Assembly (NCBI GenBank): GCA_037893245.1 | Contig: JBAIAA010000531.1 | Location: 1,736,001-1,800,000, forward strand | Length of the DNA stretch: 64,000 bases | Direction of reading: 5' to 3' | Origin: Crossaster papposus | Taxonomy: Eukaryota > Echinodermata > Asteroidea > Velatida > Solasteridae | Shown: positions 45,597-57,210 of the stretch, piece after piece | Numbering within the stretch: position 1 is the stretch's first letter | Layout: the number at the start of each line of letters is the position of its first letter | The notes under the pieces: model-generated | Databases searched by the model: none | Told to the model about the DNA's origin: nothing | What the model saw: only the letters and a program-made list of their open reading frames with translations | Translations under genes and position numbers: made by a program

Positions 45597-47240
45597 GTGC
45601 TTCTTGGGGATTATGCCATTAAAGATCTATTGTGTAAACGTTGTATTGTGCAGGTTCATTCGCGCCCATATTGTTGCAACCATTTGACAGTCGCAGTAGG
45701 TAAGAAACTCCGCTTAGTTTTGTTAGATCTTCGTCACACAAATCAATTTATTTCGAAAGTCCAATTTAAATATGAAAATCTAGACCCAATTGCTAAAGTT
45801 TTGGGTACTAATCAGTTCTACGTCACTTTTGATTTTGAGTCCGGTTAGCATCACATAGACATTTACGCTCATCATCAACAGTTTAGGTTTTGTCTGGCAA
45901 AGCTCCGACAGTCCTTCCATTTGGCCTTAGTAGTGCCTGTCAGACCTTTAGTCTATCACTGGAGGGATCGAGGAATTCTTTCTTTTGTGTATATTGACGA
46001 CGGCCTCATCGTTTATAATTCATATGAAGAAGCTATCACCAATAGAACGGTCGTTCAGAGTACTGCGAATAGCGGATTTGTGCTCAACGTTAACAAATAG
46101 ATTTGGGAGCCCACGTTGTTATTACAACATTTGAGGTTTATTATTGACTCTAACTCGGCTTCCTTTTTTATTCCAGAACAAAAGATAGTCAAGTTGTTGT
46201 TATCTATAGGCAAACGCCCATTTCGGGTGCCAGTCAAAGGTTTGGCTTCAGTTGCGGGACAGGTGATTTTCACGACTCCCGCCCTTGGCCCTATTGCTAG
46301 ATTAATGACAAGGAATGTTTATTGTGCCAATGAATCTCGTACCTCGTGGATTCATGTTGTCCTCGTGCCTTGCGAAGTGATCTTAGAAATGCGATTTTGG
46401 GAAGAAAACATTCGAACGTTGAATAGATTCTCTTTTAAATTCCATTTAGTCCCCACGATGCAGCTTTATGCTGACGCCAGTGGTACTGGTTACTGAGGCT
46501 TCATTCAAGATAAGCCCCGGATGCATTTTCATGGTATGTGGTCCTCTGTAGAAAGAACCAAAAGCTAGCTCGACTTGGGGCGAGCTGATGGCTATACATG
46601 TATACCGCATACTTTCAGAAGATGTCTCTGCGCTGGCTAACGAAAAGATAAAGTGTTTCGCTGACAATTCTAGTGCTCCCAATATAATCAAATGCGGCAG
46701 TACAAAAAGCGATTTGCACGAAGTGGCCCTGCATGACATTTTTATCTCTGTAGACAGCACAATATGGTCTTAATCCCATAATGGTTGCACAGAAATGAAA
46801 ACACCATTGCCGATAAGATTAGTAAAATAAGGGACTATGATGATTGAGGTATAGACACCTATTCTTTTGCATTGATCGATGCCCTATGGGGCCCCCATAC
46901 TGTTGACCATTTTGCTTCAACGCAAAGATTTAGATTTTAAGCCAGGTTTTGGTGCCAAGGCTCTAAGGCAGTCGACGCCTTTTGTCAAAATTGGTCAGGT
47001 GAGAATCATTATTTTTGTCATTAGACGAATCATATCGACTAGGTCAATTGGAACACTGATTGTGCCAAAATGGCCGGCCGCCTATTTTTGGCCTACACTT
47101 TGCCCAGACGGCAATCATCTTGACACTCATATTTGTGATTGGAGGCTTTTGCGGGATACTTTCACGCCCCCCTCATTGTGCAACAATCTGTTGTTTTCTG
47201 AGTACCCTAATTGTTTAACGTTGGCCTTGAGGTTCGACGT
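45597..47240 (+). pseudogene. DIRS-like reverse transcriptase and RNase H
   Basis: Opens with HLTVAVGKKLRLVLLDLRHT, QFISKVQFKYENLDPIAKVL and FYVTFDFESG, hallmark DIRS RT segments. After a stop and slips it reads FVYIDDGLIVYNS (catalytic YIDD) and IGKRPFRVPVKGLASVAGQV. RNase H follows with LYADASGTGY and then a TGA, and further on CFADNSSAPNIIKCGS. From 46780 to 47240 matching fragments appear in several frames (VDAFCQNWSG, then CDWRLLRDTFTPPSLCNN). At least five lesions are visible, so it is inactive. Confidence 0.85.
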
Positions 47241-47261
47241 TAACAAATTACTTGTTTTTCA

Positions 47262-47347
47262 ATCCTGTTTCAGTTCATGTTTATATTTTTTTCTGTATCT
47301 TCTGAAGTAGATATAGAGAAGAAGTGTATTTTCTTACGAAGTAAGAA
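47262..47347 (+). repeat. DIRS-like element repeat, copy a
   Basis: 86 bp beginning ATCCTGTTT and ending in a small hairpin TTCTTAC-GAA-GTAAGAA. It matches 49043-49130. It sits directly after the RT/RNase H remnant. Confidence 0.75.
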
Positions 47348-47954
47348 AGTGGGATTTCTTCTCGTCATCGAATGACAGAAGGGCTCATTGAGCCGTGACA
47401 CAGCGCATTGTGTTGCGTAACTCCATGGGGAGTACAACACGAGTGTACATAGTTCCTTCTCGGTTTGAGCATTCATACCTTGCTTTAACCCCCGCCCAGC
47501 CTTGACCCTTAAAATACATGAAACAAGGGAGTGCACCCTCATTCTGCACCCTGAGACGCAACCACGTTTCCTCTAAAAATAATAAGGTTTTTTTCGTGGC
47601 CTCCGAGTGCCAGCAAACAATTGTTGGTTCTCTCCTGTGTAACGTGGGTTTTTCTCCGGGTCCTCCGGCTTTTTTCCCTCTTGAAAAATCAAACACTTTC
47701 GATCTTAGGCTGTGCTCCCGTAGTCATTATGAGTCGATGTGGCCGGCTGCCACAGGCGCATTTACGTACCAGCGGCTCGACCACGTTGTAACCGCGTCCT
47801 TCGCAATTCAGCACACCAGCTGCGAGTAAGGATGATTAGCCTCCCCAATTATTATTATTTTCCCGGGATCGGCCTTCTAGGCAGTAAAAGCAAGGCTACG
47901 TTTCGATTTATACTATTAGGCAAATTTCTGCCAATGGTATTTTGCTTTCCTTTT

Positions 47955-48896
47955 GCAGGAATATGCAACCTTGCCGAAACGGAACTTCCAATCCTCCTGA
48001 CGTCGGCCAAGGATTCGTCAACAGTAGCCAAATACTCGCTCACGTGGAGACGCTGGAAAAAATGGGCCGACTTACAAACTGGCATCCAGGCATTTCCGGC
48101 TGACCCTTGTATTTTGTGCCTCTACCTTGCGCATCTCGCCCAGTCAACTGGAGCAAAGACAGCAGCAAACGCCATTGCAGCAGCCGCAAAATGGGCCCAT
48201 TCCCTGGCCGGGCTCCCGGCACCCACGGACGATAACTTATTCAAGATGGCGCTAAAGGGATACAACCGGCAGTCCGCCGCACCGACAAAAAGAAAGGAGC
48301 CCATTACTCCGGATAGTCTGGGGAAGATTTTGGCAAACCATTGACAACCTGGGGCAACGTTGTCTGATCTTAAAACTTTATTCATTTGTTTTTTGAGTTA
48401 CACTAGTTTTCTCTGATTTGATGACATCTCAAATATTAGGCGTAAAGATTGTACCTTTTACCCAAAATTGGAATTTTAAACTGATCAGTTTCGGCAGGTC
48501 AACAACGTTACCATTGCCAGAACATTTAAATCAACTTGCCCTGTTGCCATTGCCGAAGGATATCTGTTAGCCATGGGCGACAGTCCCGATTCTGAATTAC
48601 CAGTTGTACGCCGTTTAACTACTTCTAAGAAAGGGCTTGTTGCCACTTCTAACCCTTTAAGTTACAATAGAACACATGAGATGGTACTCGAAGCCAATAA
48701 GCCTTTTGTACCTGACATTACCAAGTTCAGTCTTCACAGCCTTAGGTCAGGCGGTGGATCCGCAGCGAGTAATGCGCTTGTACCTTCTTGGCTAGTAGCG
48801 TGCCATGGCAGGTGGAAGACCGACAAAGCCAGACATGCTTACCTAAAACCAAATATCGAAGCTGAGCTCTTGCCTTCACAGTCCATTGGAATTTGA
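47955..48896 (+). pseudogene. DIRS-like tyrosine recombinase
   Basis: N-terminal core-binding part at 47960-48344 (LTSAKDSSTVAKYSLTWRRW, then FPADPCILCLYLAHLAQSTG and AAKWAHSLAGLPAP). After a gap of lost sequence the catalytic C-terminus (48573-48896) reads KFSLHSLRSGGGSAASNALV, the H-x2-R box, and WKTDKARHAYLKPN, where the tyrosine is the nucleophile candidate. The first catalytic arginine region lies in the degraded middle part (48350-48570). The enzyme would join circular cDNA to the genome without a DDE integrase. Confidence 0.8.
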
Positions 48897-49042
48897 GGCA
48901 CAATCTTGTCACTAATACTTGTAACTTTATTACTGGTCCATTTATTGGATAAGGCAGATATATCTACTATGTGAATTTCAGTAGTATAAATATGAGTCAG
49001 AGAAATAAAGCGAGTTGACTTTGTGCTCACTACCGAATCCAT

Positions 49043-49130
49043 CCTGTTTTATTTCATGTTTATATTTTTTTTCCTGTATCTTCTGAAGTAGATATAGGGG
49101 AGAAATGTATTTTCTTACAAAGTAAGAATA
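49043..49130 (+). repeat. DIRS-like element repeat, copy b
   Basis: 88 bp matching copy a with a few changes, ending in TTCTTAC-AAA-GTAAGAA. It follows the recombinase remnant and probably marks the 3' end of the element. Confidence 0.75.
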
Positions 49131-50490
49131 TGACAATACTTTTCGTGCATGTCTACAGGCTAATTAACAATAACTAAATACGTAATACTAAATAAGCAAA
49201 CGTAAGATAACATTTCCATGTACTGTTTGACATTGGGGCAAGTTTCTCTGTGTTTTTAATGGGGGGTGTGGAAGTAAATTTGCTCTGTGGTGCAATCGGA
49301 GGCATTTCCTGGCTACTTTCTTTTGACTCTTTGAATCAAATTTGCCAAAAAACAAAAAGCTTTAGTTATTGCATTATTTTTCTGCTGAGCGGAACTCACG
49401 TAAAGGGGAGGGGGATGACTGGCATCACGATCAAAATGAGTAAGGACGTTAGGATTCAATGTTCTGTGGTAACTTGCCTAATGGTCATTTAGTCTCAAGT
49501 CTTACAAGAACTTAGTATCAAATGAGGGTCAAAGTACACCTGACGATAGACGATGAATAAAGTATGCTGGAGACATACTGAGAGGGCTTTCTGTGTTATT
49601 TCCCTCAGTCGGCATTTGGAGCCTCAGTCGGCAAATGGGCAACCAAATTATTATTTTGGTTGCCCATGTTGTCAACTGATTTTTTGTGGTCCAGGCCAGT
49701 TACCGACTAAGGTTCGAAATGCCGACTAAGGGATATTATTAAGGGGGTAGGGGTGGGGGGTGGGGGGGGGGGGGGGCTGACATCCACCACACCCCCAAGT
49801 CTTTACTCTCGCGAATCAACCATATACGCCTACAATTGAAACTATGTAGTTATTAAGCAGACAGCATGCTTATACCTACGGGCTTAACGTACAAGTTGAA
49901 CATCACAACCTCTCTATATTATTACGTGTGATGTAACTTAAATAATGTGGTCATACTTCTCCACTTTGTCCAAGGGCAATGAGTTTTAACACCACGCATC
50001 GCTTTTACATTTTGTTTAAGGAAACGCAGACTTGGAAGGCTAATTGTGGATTTATCGCTACCATGACCAGCAGACCCATTGCACAATACACCTTCATATG
50101 GATGAGGGGGATCAATTGTGACGTCAGGTACAACGTGTCTATGCATGGATATAACGTGTTTGTAGTACATGTTCACATATATCGATTGTTACCGTATTCA
50201 CGAAGAGACACATACATGTCTAAAATAAAGAAAGAAACAAATTCGATTAAGATTGTTTTCACTACACTTAAATAAAGGTTTAATTTTGCAATCTAATTAT
50301 ACAAAAAAGAGTTCAATTTATGTACACCAATAAGGCATTGGGTGTGGGGACCAATCAGAAGTACTTGAGTCATTATTTAAAGGATGGGAGGAATTTATTG
50401 TTTACGTTTCTATTTAGAGCGCAATTATATGTTCACCTTTTACTACATGTGATCTAGAGTATTGTATGCTTATGACCCTTTACCTGGAAT
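49131..50490. other. No gene; hairpin, CCGACT repeats and G-run
   Basis: Contains a 13-bp perfect stem-loop (ATGGGCAACCAAA at 49635-49647 and its complement at 49655-49667). Around it are inverted AGTCGGCATTT / AAATGCCGACT motifs (about 49608 and 49718), suggesting a small MITE of roughly 49600-49740. A G-rich run lies at 49744-49776. Open frames of about 98 codons near 49979 have no recognisable motif. Confidence 0.5.
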
Positions 50491-50829
50491 TAGACCACAG
50501 GGCATGGCCGATTATCTTGCACTTTCTTGACGCATATTGTGAATCTATATAAATCTTACTTTAAACTACTTAGCAAGTTGTTGGGAAACTCACAAATAAA
50601 ATCCCCAGACGATCTGCGAACCAGTACTCGATAAAATCTTCATTTAAAATTCATGTTTTCCCCGTTTCGATGCACAAAACTGCCCAGTAAACAATTACGT
50701 CATTATTTTTCAACGACCAATCAACGAGGCCCTTTTGTCGTGGTGCGGTACGTTTGTGCGAATAGTGGGCAAATGGACCAATAGCGGGCGTTGTAAAATA
50801 GAGCGAGCGTAGGCGCTGTTTACAGCAAG

Positions 50830-51087
50830 ATGGCCGACGACACGAGCTGCTCAGATGACAGCGATTCGAACACGAAAAAGTGTATTATGCACGTTTTAGA
50901 TGCAGATTCCAGGGTTTTGTCGTTCACTGAAAAAGGTTGGAACAAATTCCACGCTTGTGCCGATAGGTGGAAGAATGTTTCTACTTCTACCAAAGCAGAA
51001 ATCGCCGAAAAAAGCGGAGATGAACATCGGCATTCCAATCGTACACGCACTGGTTGATGTACGGCCGGAATCAGTGTCAAAGGTATG
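50830..51087 (+). pseudogene. N-terminal exon-like fragment (copy 2)
   Basis: Same 75-codon frame as in copy 1 with three visible amino-acid changes, followed by the same splice donor (AAG|GTATGTGA) near 51081. The conserved sequence across both copies shows a common parent and not independent decay. Confidence 0.5.
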
Positions 51088-52366
51088 TGATGATGTAGTT
51101 GAGTAGATTCCGTTAAAAAAAAGGAATAGGGCTTTTTCAGAATTAATTTGTCTTAATCCAAGAACCACCTATTCCTTCTATGTCCCCATAGATTGTGTAA
51201 TTTGCCCTAACATGTTTTAAATGGAGATTAAAAAGAGTTATGACCATTGTTGACAATTTCTGTCGGGTCATAATTCGGAACCCATAATTCTTAGAGGGTT
51301 TTTATACCTCAAGCGATCTTCTTCAATTCCACAAGGGCAAAATAAAATAGTTCTGCTTCCAGCTCTAAATAGGCATGCAACTTGGTCACATGGAAATTGA
51401 AACTAGGGTAGGAACACAAATATACATGTAACTTGTCACTAGTACTGAAAGCAGTTATTACTTTATATTAGGGGGACAACAATTTAGGGTGGGGGGAGAG
51501 GGACATTTATATAGTACATTTTCCAGTACATTTTTCTATTCTTAACCTGGAAGCTCATATAACGTCCTTATTTGTCAGTATTTTTTATTTCCTTGCCTTT
51601 TTTTTCCTGGAAAAAAACCAACAAAAAACCTGCCTGCTTGTCTAATTGTATTCCTTTACCCCCTCACTGTCAATATTTATGTTTTGTTTAAATTTCGTTT
51701 TGTTCTCTCCAATTGTATTTATTTACTTTCCTGTGATTACACAATGTCCAGAATAGTAGTATAATAGTACGAGTTGAAAGAAGAAATGTTACATTCTACG
51801 AGGCGAAGCAAGAATGCAACATTTATGAAGGATATTTTGCATGACGGAGCAAGAAAAATATAATAAAAATACATAGAGCAGGGGTCGGCTGGAGATACAA
51901 TGTAGTCTTCCTCTACACATTTAAGGTTTTAGTCGGGGTTCCATAGTTTTAAAGTTAAATCAATGTGAAAAATACGGCATTCCTGGAACCTGTACTTTGG
52001 AAAGAATGTTTTTCTCATAAACAAAATGCATTCCATGTTTGTGTTTATACCTGTGTCTTTAATAAATTGTGGACAGATATGCTCCACTTTATAGAGTGGA
52101 GTGAAGCATATCTGTCAAACATTTTTAGATGTTGTTGTATGTATAATTTTACCCATTATTAATTTATCTCCAGATTTCAATTCATCGGGCACTCTATTTA
52201 TAAATATTCCCATTTCCCTCCCCCCCCCCCCCCCTCCAAATATTCTCAGATGCAGATACGACGGAAAAAGACACATGCGAATGCAGCACTGAGCCCCCAA
52301 GGAGAAAACTGCGTTCAACCTCTGGCTTCTTTCCAAGAAACCAACAAAAACTTCACAATACTGCCA

Positions 52367-52590
52367 CGTATATGCATCATCTGCAAAAAGACAGAGGTGG
52401 AGGTTTGGACAAGAAGACCCGAACTACTGTCCTTGACAAACTTTCACAATGCCAGACGCTAACTGCAGAAAAGCTTCTGGAAGCAGCGAGGAAAAAAGAT
52501 CAGTGGGTGCTCTCACAGATCGAGGGAAAGGATCTTGTCACCACAGAAACATTGTATCACACAGTCTGCTTTCCATCCGACTCTCCTTAA
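52367..52590 (+). pseudogene. Zinc-binding domain fragment (copy 2)
   Basis: Reads ICIICKK, then in the shifted frame KTRTTVLDKLSQCQT, KLLEAARKKDQW and LVTTETLYHTVCF before a stop, as in copy 1. The frame slip is shared by the two copies. Confidence 0.6.
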
Positions 52591-53419
52591 TAAAATCTCA
52601 GCTGGAAATGGGCAAAATGTTTGTTATAACAGAATTGTGTATGTAAATCAGTACGAGTTGTTGTTCACTCACTCAAATGTACATTGTTAACGACATGGAC
52701 AAATTTAAGTTTTACCGTTAAGAATAAACATGTATCAAAGGCTAAAGCTGGAAAACCCTCTGGTCGTGTATATATATTTTTCATACAATTTAGATTTCGA
52801 TTTTTACCCCCCCCCAAAAAAAACCCCAAAAACAACAAATACTTAACACAAATTAAATTATAATAAAAAAACAGAAAAAGAAAAAAGAAAATGACACTTT
52901 ATCCAAAAGTAAAAAATATGGCAATAACAAAATGAAAATTTGTATTGGGACATCAAACCACACCCTAATTCCTCCTAATCGAATTCTGTCTCTGTATAGT
53001 CCCTTTTTAGCAAGCAACAGCAATGAGCAATCAATTCCCATTGAAAATGTACACAGCTTTCCAATCCTGGTCAATAGAGGGCGCCCTCTATATACAGGTC
53101 ATTAAACATGCAAATATTTAATTAACTGGTGAACTTGCGATTGGGGATTTTGGTTTTTCGTGATCCACATGATCCCAGCTAACAGACTGCAGTGATTCCA
53201 CTTAGATTCAAGAGGTGCGCCAAGGAAATCAATTTCTGAGCACATTTTGCAGCCATGCCCTGTGGTCTAAATGGGCAATCTGGAAATACACGCACTCACG
53301 AGGCACTGTTGCGAACATCTGATCTCTCATTTCGACTCCATTATTCCTTGTCTTTGTTCTGTATGCAGACATTATAGGTGTCACCTCGGCTGAGGCTAAC
53401 ATGGGTTCTGTCCAGGATG

Positions 53420-54610
53420 AGCTGAACCACTCTAGAATTGAGGTTCAGTGGTTGTGGTGGGAGAAAGCTCGTCTTTCTTCGGAGTTGGAGGCTGTCAAGA
53501 AGGGTGAGTGAGGGTACCCCGGACAGGAGGGATACACCTTTGGTTGTGGTAGGTTCGGAGATTAGTTGGAAGTTGCCGGAGGATGCCTCAGGATATATGC
53601 CTCAGGGTATGCCTCATTGAAGGCACGAGAGTATTCCAGTGTTAGCACGTCACCTGATTTGGTTTCAGAGGGAGCAGGCACGCTGAGAGTACACATATGA
53701 GGTCTATTCCCACGCGTAGTCATTGTGCCAGTCCTTTCAGGGACCGTGATATTGATCGTGCTAGTAAGGAGCGAGGTTTGCACAGTTAGTTGTTGAGTTC
53801 CGCGACTCGTTTTACGACACGTTTTACTGTGGGGAAATCCAAGGAGGTTGGCTCGCCTGGAGTGGGTCCATGGCCACATAAAAGAGAGTCGATGCTGGTG
53901 GAAAATGAGGAGTGCGGTATCCGTAATAGTTGTAGGCCTCGATGGCCTACAATTAACCCCAACCTATACAATGGTAATGTTCTTTGGAACGATTATTATC
54001 GCCACTTTGAGGTGTGTAAGCAAGTCAAAGAAGTTCACTTTTAGTGAACTTGTAAATGTGTTGTCGAAGAGATTCCGTCCTGGTCGACAGGCCGAAAATT
54101 AGTTGGTGGAGTTAAGGCACCGACGTCAGGGGCCTCAAGAAACTCAACAGGAGTTGGGCCAGGCACGAGAGCGCCTGGGGGAAACCCATTTTGTCAATGC
54201 CGTGACTAGTCAAGTCGTTGCGGAAGGCGTATATCGCAATCGCCCAAAGACATTGGACGAAGCTATACGTGCTGCCCTTGAAACTGACACTGACACAGAG
54301 AGGCGTCTTCTTAAAGGTCAGATACACCATTGCTTGAATGATTATGAATGGGTAGATTTGGGAGTTTGTATTGTACAGTAAATTTGTTCAACTGACCTGT
54401 CCGAAGTTTAACAATAAAGTTAGAAAAAAGTGCCGGTCAACAGTCAAAGAAAATGGGCCAAGTGGTTGAGCTGCTGACCGAGCTTACCAATCGAGGTCCG
54501 AGTCCATCTGAGAAGGCGAAGTTTCCTCAGGGTCAGTCACCCTAGCCTGAAAGGAAAGCGCATGGTGTGCAAAAGTGTTTCAAGTGTGGAGAGGTCGGCT
54601 TGACGGGGCT
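53420..54610 (+). pseudogene. Gypsy gag fragment related to element A
   Basis: Shredded gag reading in several frames. It starts MGSVQDELNHSRIEVQW near 53401. Later it reads FSELVNVLSKRFRPGRQAEN, a stop, then LVELRHRRQGPQETQQELGQ and PKTLDEAIRAALETDTDTER (54040-54310), the classical capsid C-terminal region of Gypsy gag. Near 54565 it reads QKCFKCGEVG, the first half of a zinc knuckle whose wording matches Gypsy A's CFKYGEVGH, and then breaks off. Upstream DNA (AAGTTTCCTCAGGGTCAG) also parallels Gypsy A around 3085. No pol is present. Confidence 0.8.
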
Positions 54611-54894
54611 AGGGTAACATGTTGATTGGGACCTAGCAGATTAAAGGGTTTGCATGCCAGGTGTATGTCCTATGCAAGTCAGCGTACCATCGGTTTAGTG
54701 CAACCCTAATCATTAAGCTAGCTGTCCCCAGAGACGTCTACCTGGTCTATTGTTTATAAAGTCCAGTGAGGGTTATTCTGATCATTTAGTTCAATGAGGA
54801 TTAATTCTGGTTATTGTGGAGCTTGTTTACCTTGTGTGAGGTTTATTGCAAGCCCCCCCCCCCCCCCCCCCCCCTCCCCTTAAGTGTTACTGTA
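54611..54894. other. Possible Gypsy A-type LTR remnant and C-run
   Basis: Contains GTGAGG-TTATT words like those at 8265-8560 and ends in a 22-base C-run at 54853-54874. No gene is seen. The LTR identity is a guess from the wording and position. Confidence 0.35.
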
Positions 54895-55547
54895 TTTGCC
54901 AGTAAAGACCTGTGAGGATAAATGACTGGGCCCATTGACTGCCCTCGCTCGGATCTAGTCCAGTGGTCTTGACTTGGTGAATCTCGAAGTTCCGGTCGCT
55001 TCCGTGATAGACGACAATTGTTAGTCATATTTGGAGCTGGTATGTGTCGCCACACTCTGCAATTAGTTTGACGTTTGCAGATTAGATAAAACCGAAGACA
55101 ATATTACTCATTCGATTCATGTTTTTATGTTTCTGTGTTGAATTCTTGCCCAGTGCATATACGCCCATTGACTGCCCTTGCTCGGCTCTAGTGAAGTGGG
55201 TTGACTTGCTGAATCTCGAAGTTACAGTCGCCTATGTGAGAAACTTGGCAATTTGTATTCATGGATTTGGAGCTGGTATGTGTCGCCTCAATCTGTAACA
55301 AGTTTGACGTTCTCAGGTTAGATATAATCGGAGAAAATGTTACCCATTCGCAATCATGTTTGCCCAGTGCATATACGCTTATTGACTGCCCACGATCGGC
55401 TCTAGTCCAGTGGTCTTGACTTGCTGAATATTGAAGTTCCGGTCGCTTCCGTGAGAAACTTGGCAATTTTTAGTGATGTATTTGGAGCTGGTATGTGTCC
55501 CCTCAATTTGCAACAAGTTTGACGTTCGCAGGTGATATATAACCGAT
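54895..55547. repeat. Satellite-like tandem repeat, left block (about 3 units)
   Basis: Units of 215-232 bp: the phrase GACTTG-TGAAT-GAAGTT recurs at 54971, 55203 and 55418, each followed by GGAGCTGGTATGTGTC and GTTTGACGTT. The same repeat in the same orientation resumes at 61560-61980, on the other side of the 6-kb transposon. Confidence 0.85.
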
Positions 55548-55697
55548 AGTGGGGCAGCATGGCCAACCTATTGTGCATTTTGTGATAAAAGCACCAAAAT
55601 TGGCACAGGTGTAGATGGATAGATAGTAAGCAGATATAGATATTGAGCCATCCCAAATTTGGTCTTGGACGGCCATTTTCCAAGATGGCCGCCAATC
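55548..55697. repeat. Left terminal inverted repeat of the nuclease transposon
   Basis: AGTGGGGCAGCATGGCCAAC at the edge, ending with GGCCATTTTCCAAGATGGC. It aligns imperfectly with the complement of 61346-61520. Confidence 0.8.
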
Positions 55698-55917
55698 GCG
55701 TTATGTGAAATTGATTTGAGCATATAATTACACATAGTTGATCAATATTGATGTTCTTGGTGTCTATTTATATAGATTTGGAGGTGCCAAAGCCAATTGT
55801 TATGGTTACAATATCCTACGAGGTCAAGATTTTGAATTGCTTCAAGGTGGCGCTCAAAATCTGCCTTAAATTGTGGTTTTGGGAAACTGCTCACAGTTCT
55901 CTCCTGTGGTCAGAAAG

Positions 55918-57210
55918 TCATTTCTGTGAGCAGTCGCCTATACACACACACAGAGCTGTGCATTCCAGTCCAGCCTTTTTGCATTTGCAACGCCCCACAC
56001 AAGCCTTTTTGCACTTGCAGGACACTAGTTCATAGCAGGTGTTGGCTGCTTCGGGTAGAGTTGTCCAGTGTGGTTCATACAACCCATCATCATTCTTTGC
56101 CCATCCCCAGCTGGTGGGTGAAGGCAGTTCTGGTGCTTGAAGCAGTACTTGGCCCCACACATGGCATCCCTGGTAGGCTGCCCTCTTGATGTGTTGCTCC
56201 AGTGCTGCCTTGGTTGGCGGGATCAGCTGCACATTGTGCTTCTTTGCAAATAGTTTCTTTCTCGCCTTGTTGATGTCCTTGCACTTGCTTGTTCTGTCAT
56301 ACAGTAGGATGACAAACCGCTCAATGGTTTGCATTACTTCTGTTGGTATGTCATTTGGTGCAGAGGACAGTTTCAGCAGAGCTTCTGTTAGTTCTGGCAT
56401 CACAGTCCAGATTGCCCATGCAGTCTTCTTACCATGCCCTGCAAAACTGGACACAGTGTCACACCCAGTCAAAGCATGGAACATTGGCAGTGCTTGTGCC
56501 TTCTCCGGTCCCAGGCCAGCTGCTAGCTCATGGGCTGCCAGGTAACGGAAACCCTTGGCAGTTCCGAATGCTAGCCACAGTTCTTCTTCTGGTTGCAGCC
56601 GCTGCGCTACTGATACAGCCAATACCACAACATCAGTGTCAACAGTTCGGATCATGATCGTGTGGTGGCCATGCTGGGCTGCATGGTATGCATGCAGCAA
56701 CATGCGACTGTCTGCCTCTTTATGGCTGCATGGGGTGAGGGATGTAGTATCCTGCAGTGGTGGCTTGCTTTGGACTGCCTCTCCATCAGTGATCACAAGC
56801 TGTTTGTCTTCCTGTTCAAACAACTGGGGAAGAGCTTCAGATAGAAATGTGAACAGCTGTGTCTTGTTGCTGTCCACTCTGAGGAAGTTCTGCCAGTTTC
56901 CTGGTATTGCTATCCCAGCCATCACACGCCGGCGCACTCCCTGTCCACGCTTTGCTCTTGCAGTGCCTTTCAGTGAATCAGCAAAATAGCTGTCCCACAC
57001 AAGATCCAGTCGTTTTGCAGTTTGAAGCTTTGTTGAAATGTATTGGATGAATATATCTTCAGCATACTTGCCAAAGTTCTTTGCTGTAGCTGGCTTCAGC
57101 ATCTGTACGATGACTGCTCCATCAAGAACTACACTGGTAGTGGTTGGAGCCTGTAACTTGGCATCAGACAGGTCTTCCAAGCATGTGATGAGGTCACTTT
57201 TTGTACCTCA
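55918..57210 (-). pseudogene. Nuclease transposon gene, C-terminal part: FEN1/XPG-like domain and Cys-rich tail
   Basis: A 420-codon clean stretch. Acidic residues fall in the order and surroundings of FEN1-type 5' nucleases: VVLDGAV (D20), LVWDSYFADSLKGTARAKRG (D63), HKEADSRM (E155, D157), RTVDTDVVVLAV (D181, D183) and HALTGCDTVSSF (D241), followed by AGHGKKTAW, like the FEN1 helix-turn-helix glycine-lysine motif. In human FEN1 the matching residues are D34, D86, E158, E160, D179, D181 and D233. The C-terminus has nine cysteines in a C-x-C-x3-C-x3-C-x-C-x6-C-x3-C-x-C-x3-C pattern, resembling CXC/tesmin DNA-binding motifs. The frame joins the preceding segment through a frameshift near 57200, so the whole gene is broken although this domain is intact. 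The nuclease assignment is inference from motif order; I made no alignment by computer. Confidence 0.75.

Larger units (their letters stand above)
45190..49130 (+). mobile_element. DIRS-like tyrosine-recombinase retrotransposon, degraded
   Basis: RT-RNase H coding remnant (45597-47240) followed by a tyrosine recombinase remnant (47955-48896) and an 86-88-bp repeat after each. No LTR or DDE integrase is present. The combination of this RT type with a phage-like recombinase defines the DIRS order. The gag region is missing or unrecognisable, and left and right limits are approximate. Short ACTTCGCC-type repeats lie at 45225-45273. Confidence 0.8.
50493..53267 (+). mobile_element. TA-flanked TIR DNA transposon, copy 2
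   Basis: 2775 bp, beginning GACCACAGGGCATGGC and ending GCCATGCCCTGTGGTC, with TA on both sides (50491-50492 and 53268-53269). It is nearly identical to 9750-12826 apart from scattered substitutions and the absence of the CR1 insertion. It defines the family's true ends and its empty LINE site. Confidence 0.9.

Noticed and set aside
47739..47950. Extending the recombinase frame upstream to 47739
   Set aside because: The sequence from 47350 to 47950 looks non-coding (GGGTTTTTCTCCGGGTCCTC wording resembles dispersed repeats), and the similarity to recombinases begins near 47955.
49979..50275. A 98-codon plus-strand frame
   Set aside because: No recognisable domain, no flanking support, overlaps an equally long minus-strand frame.
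55918..57180. A host FEN1 or XPG gene
   Set aside because: The domain lies in a much larger, broken gene bounded by terminal inverted repeats, has no close FEN1 sequence identity, and shares motifs with a second transposon family in the window.
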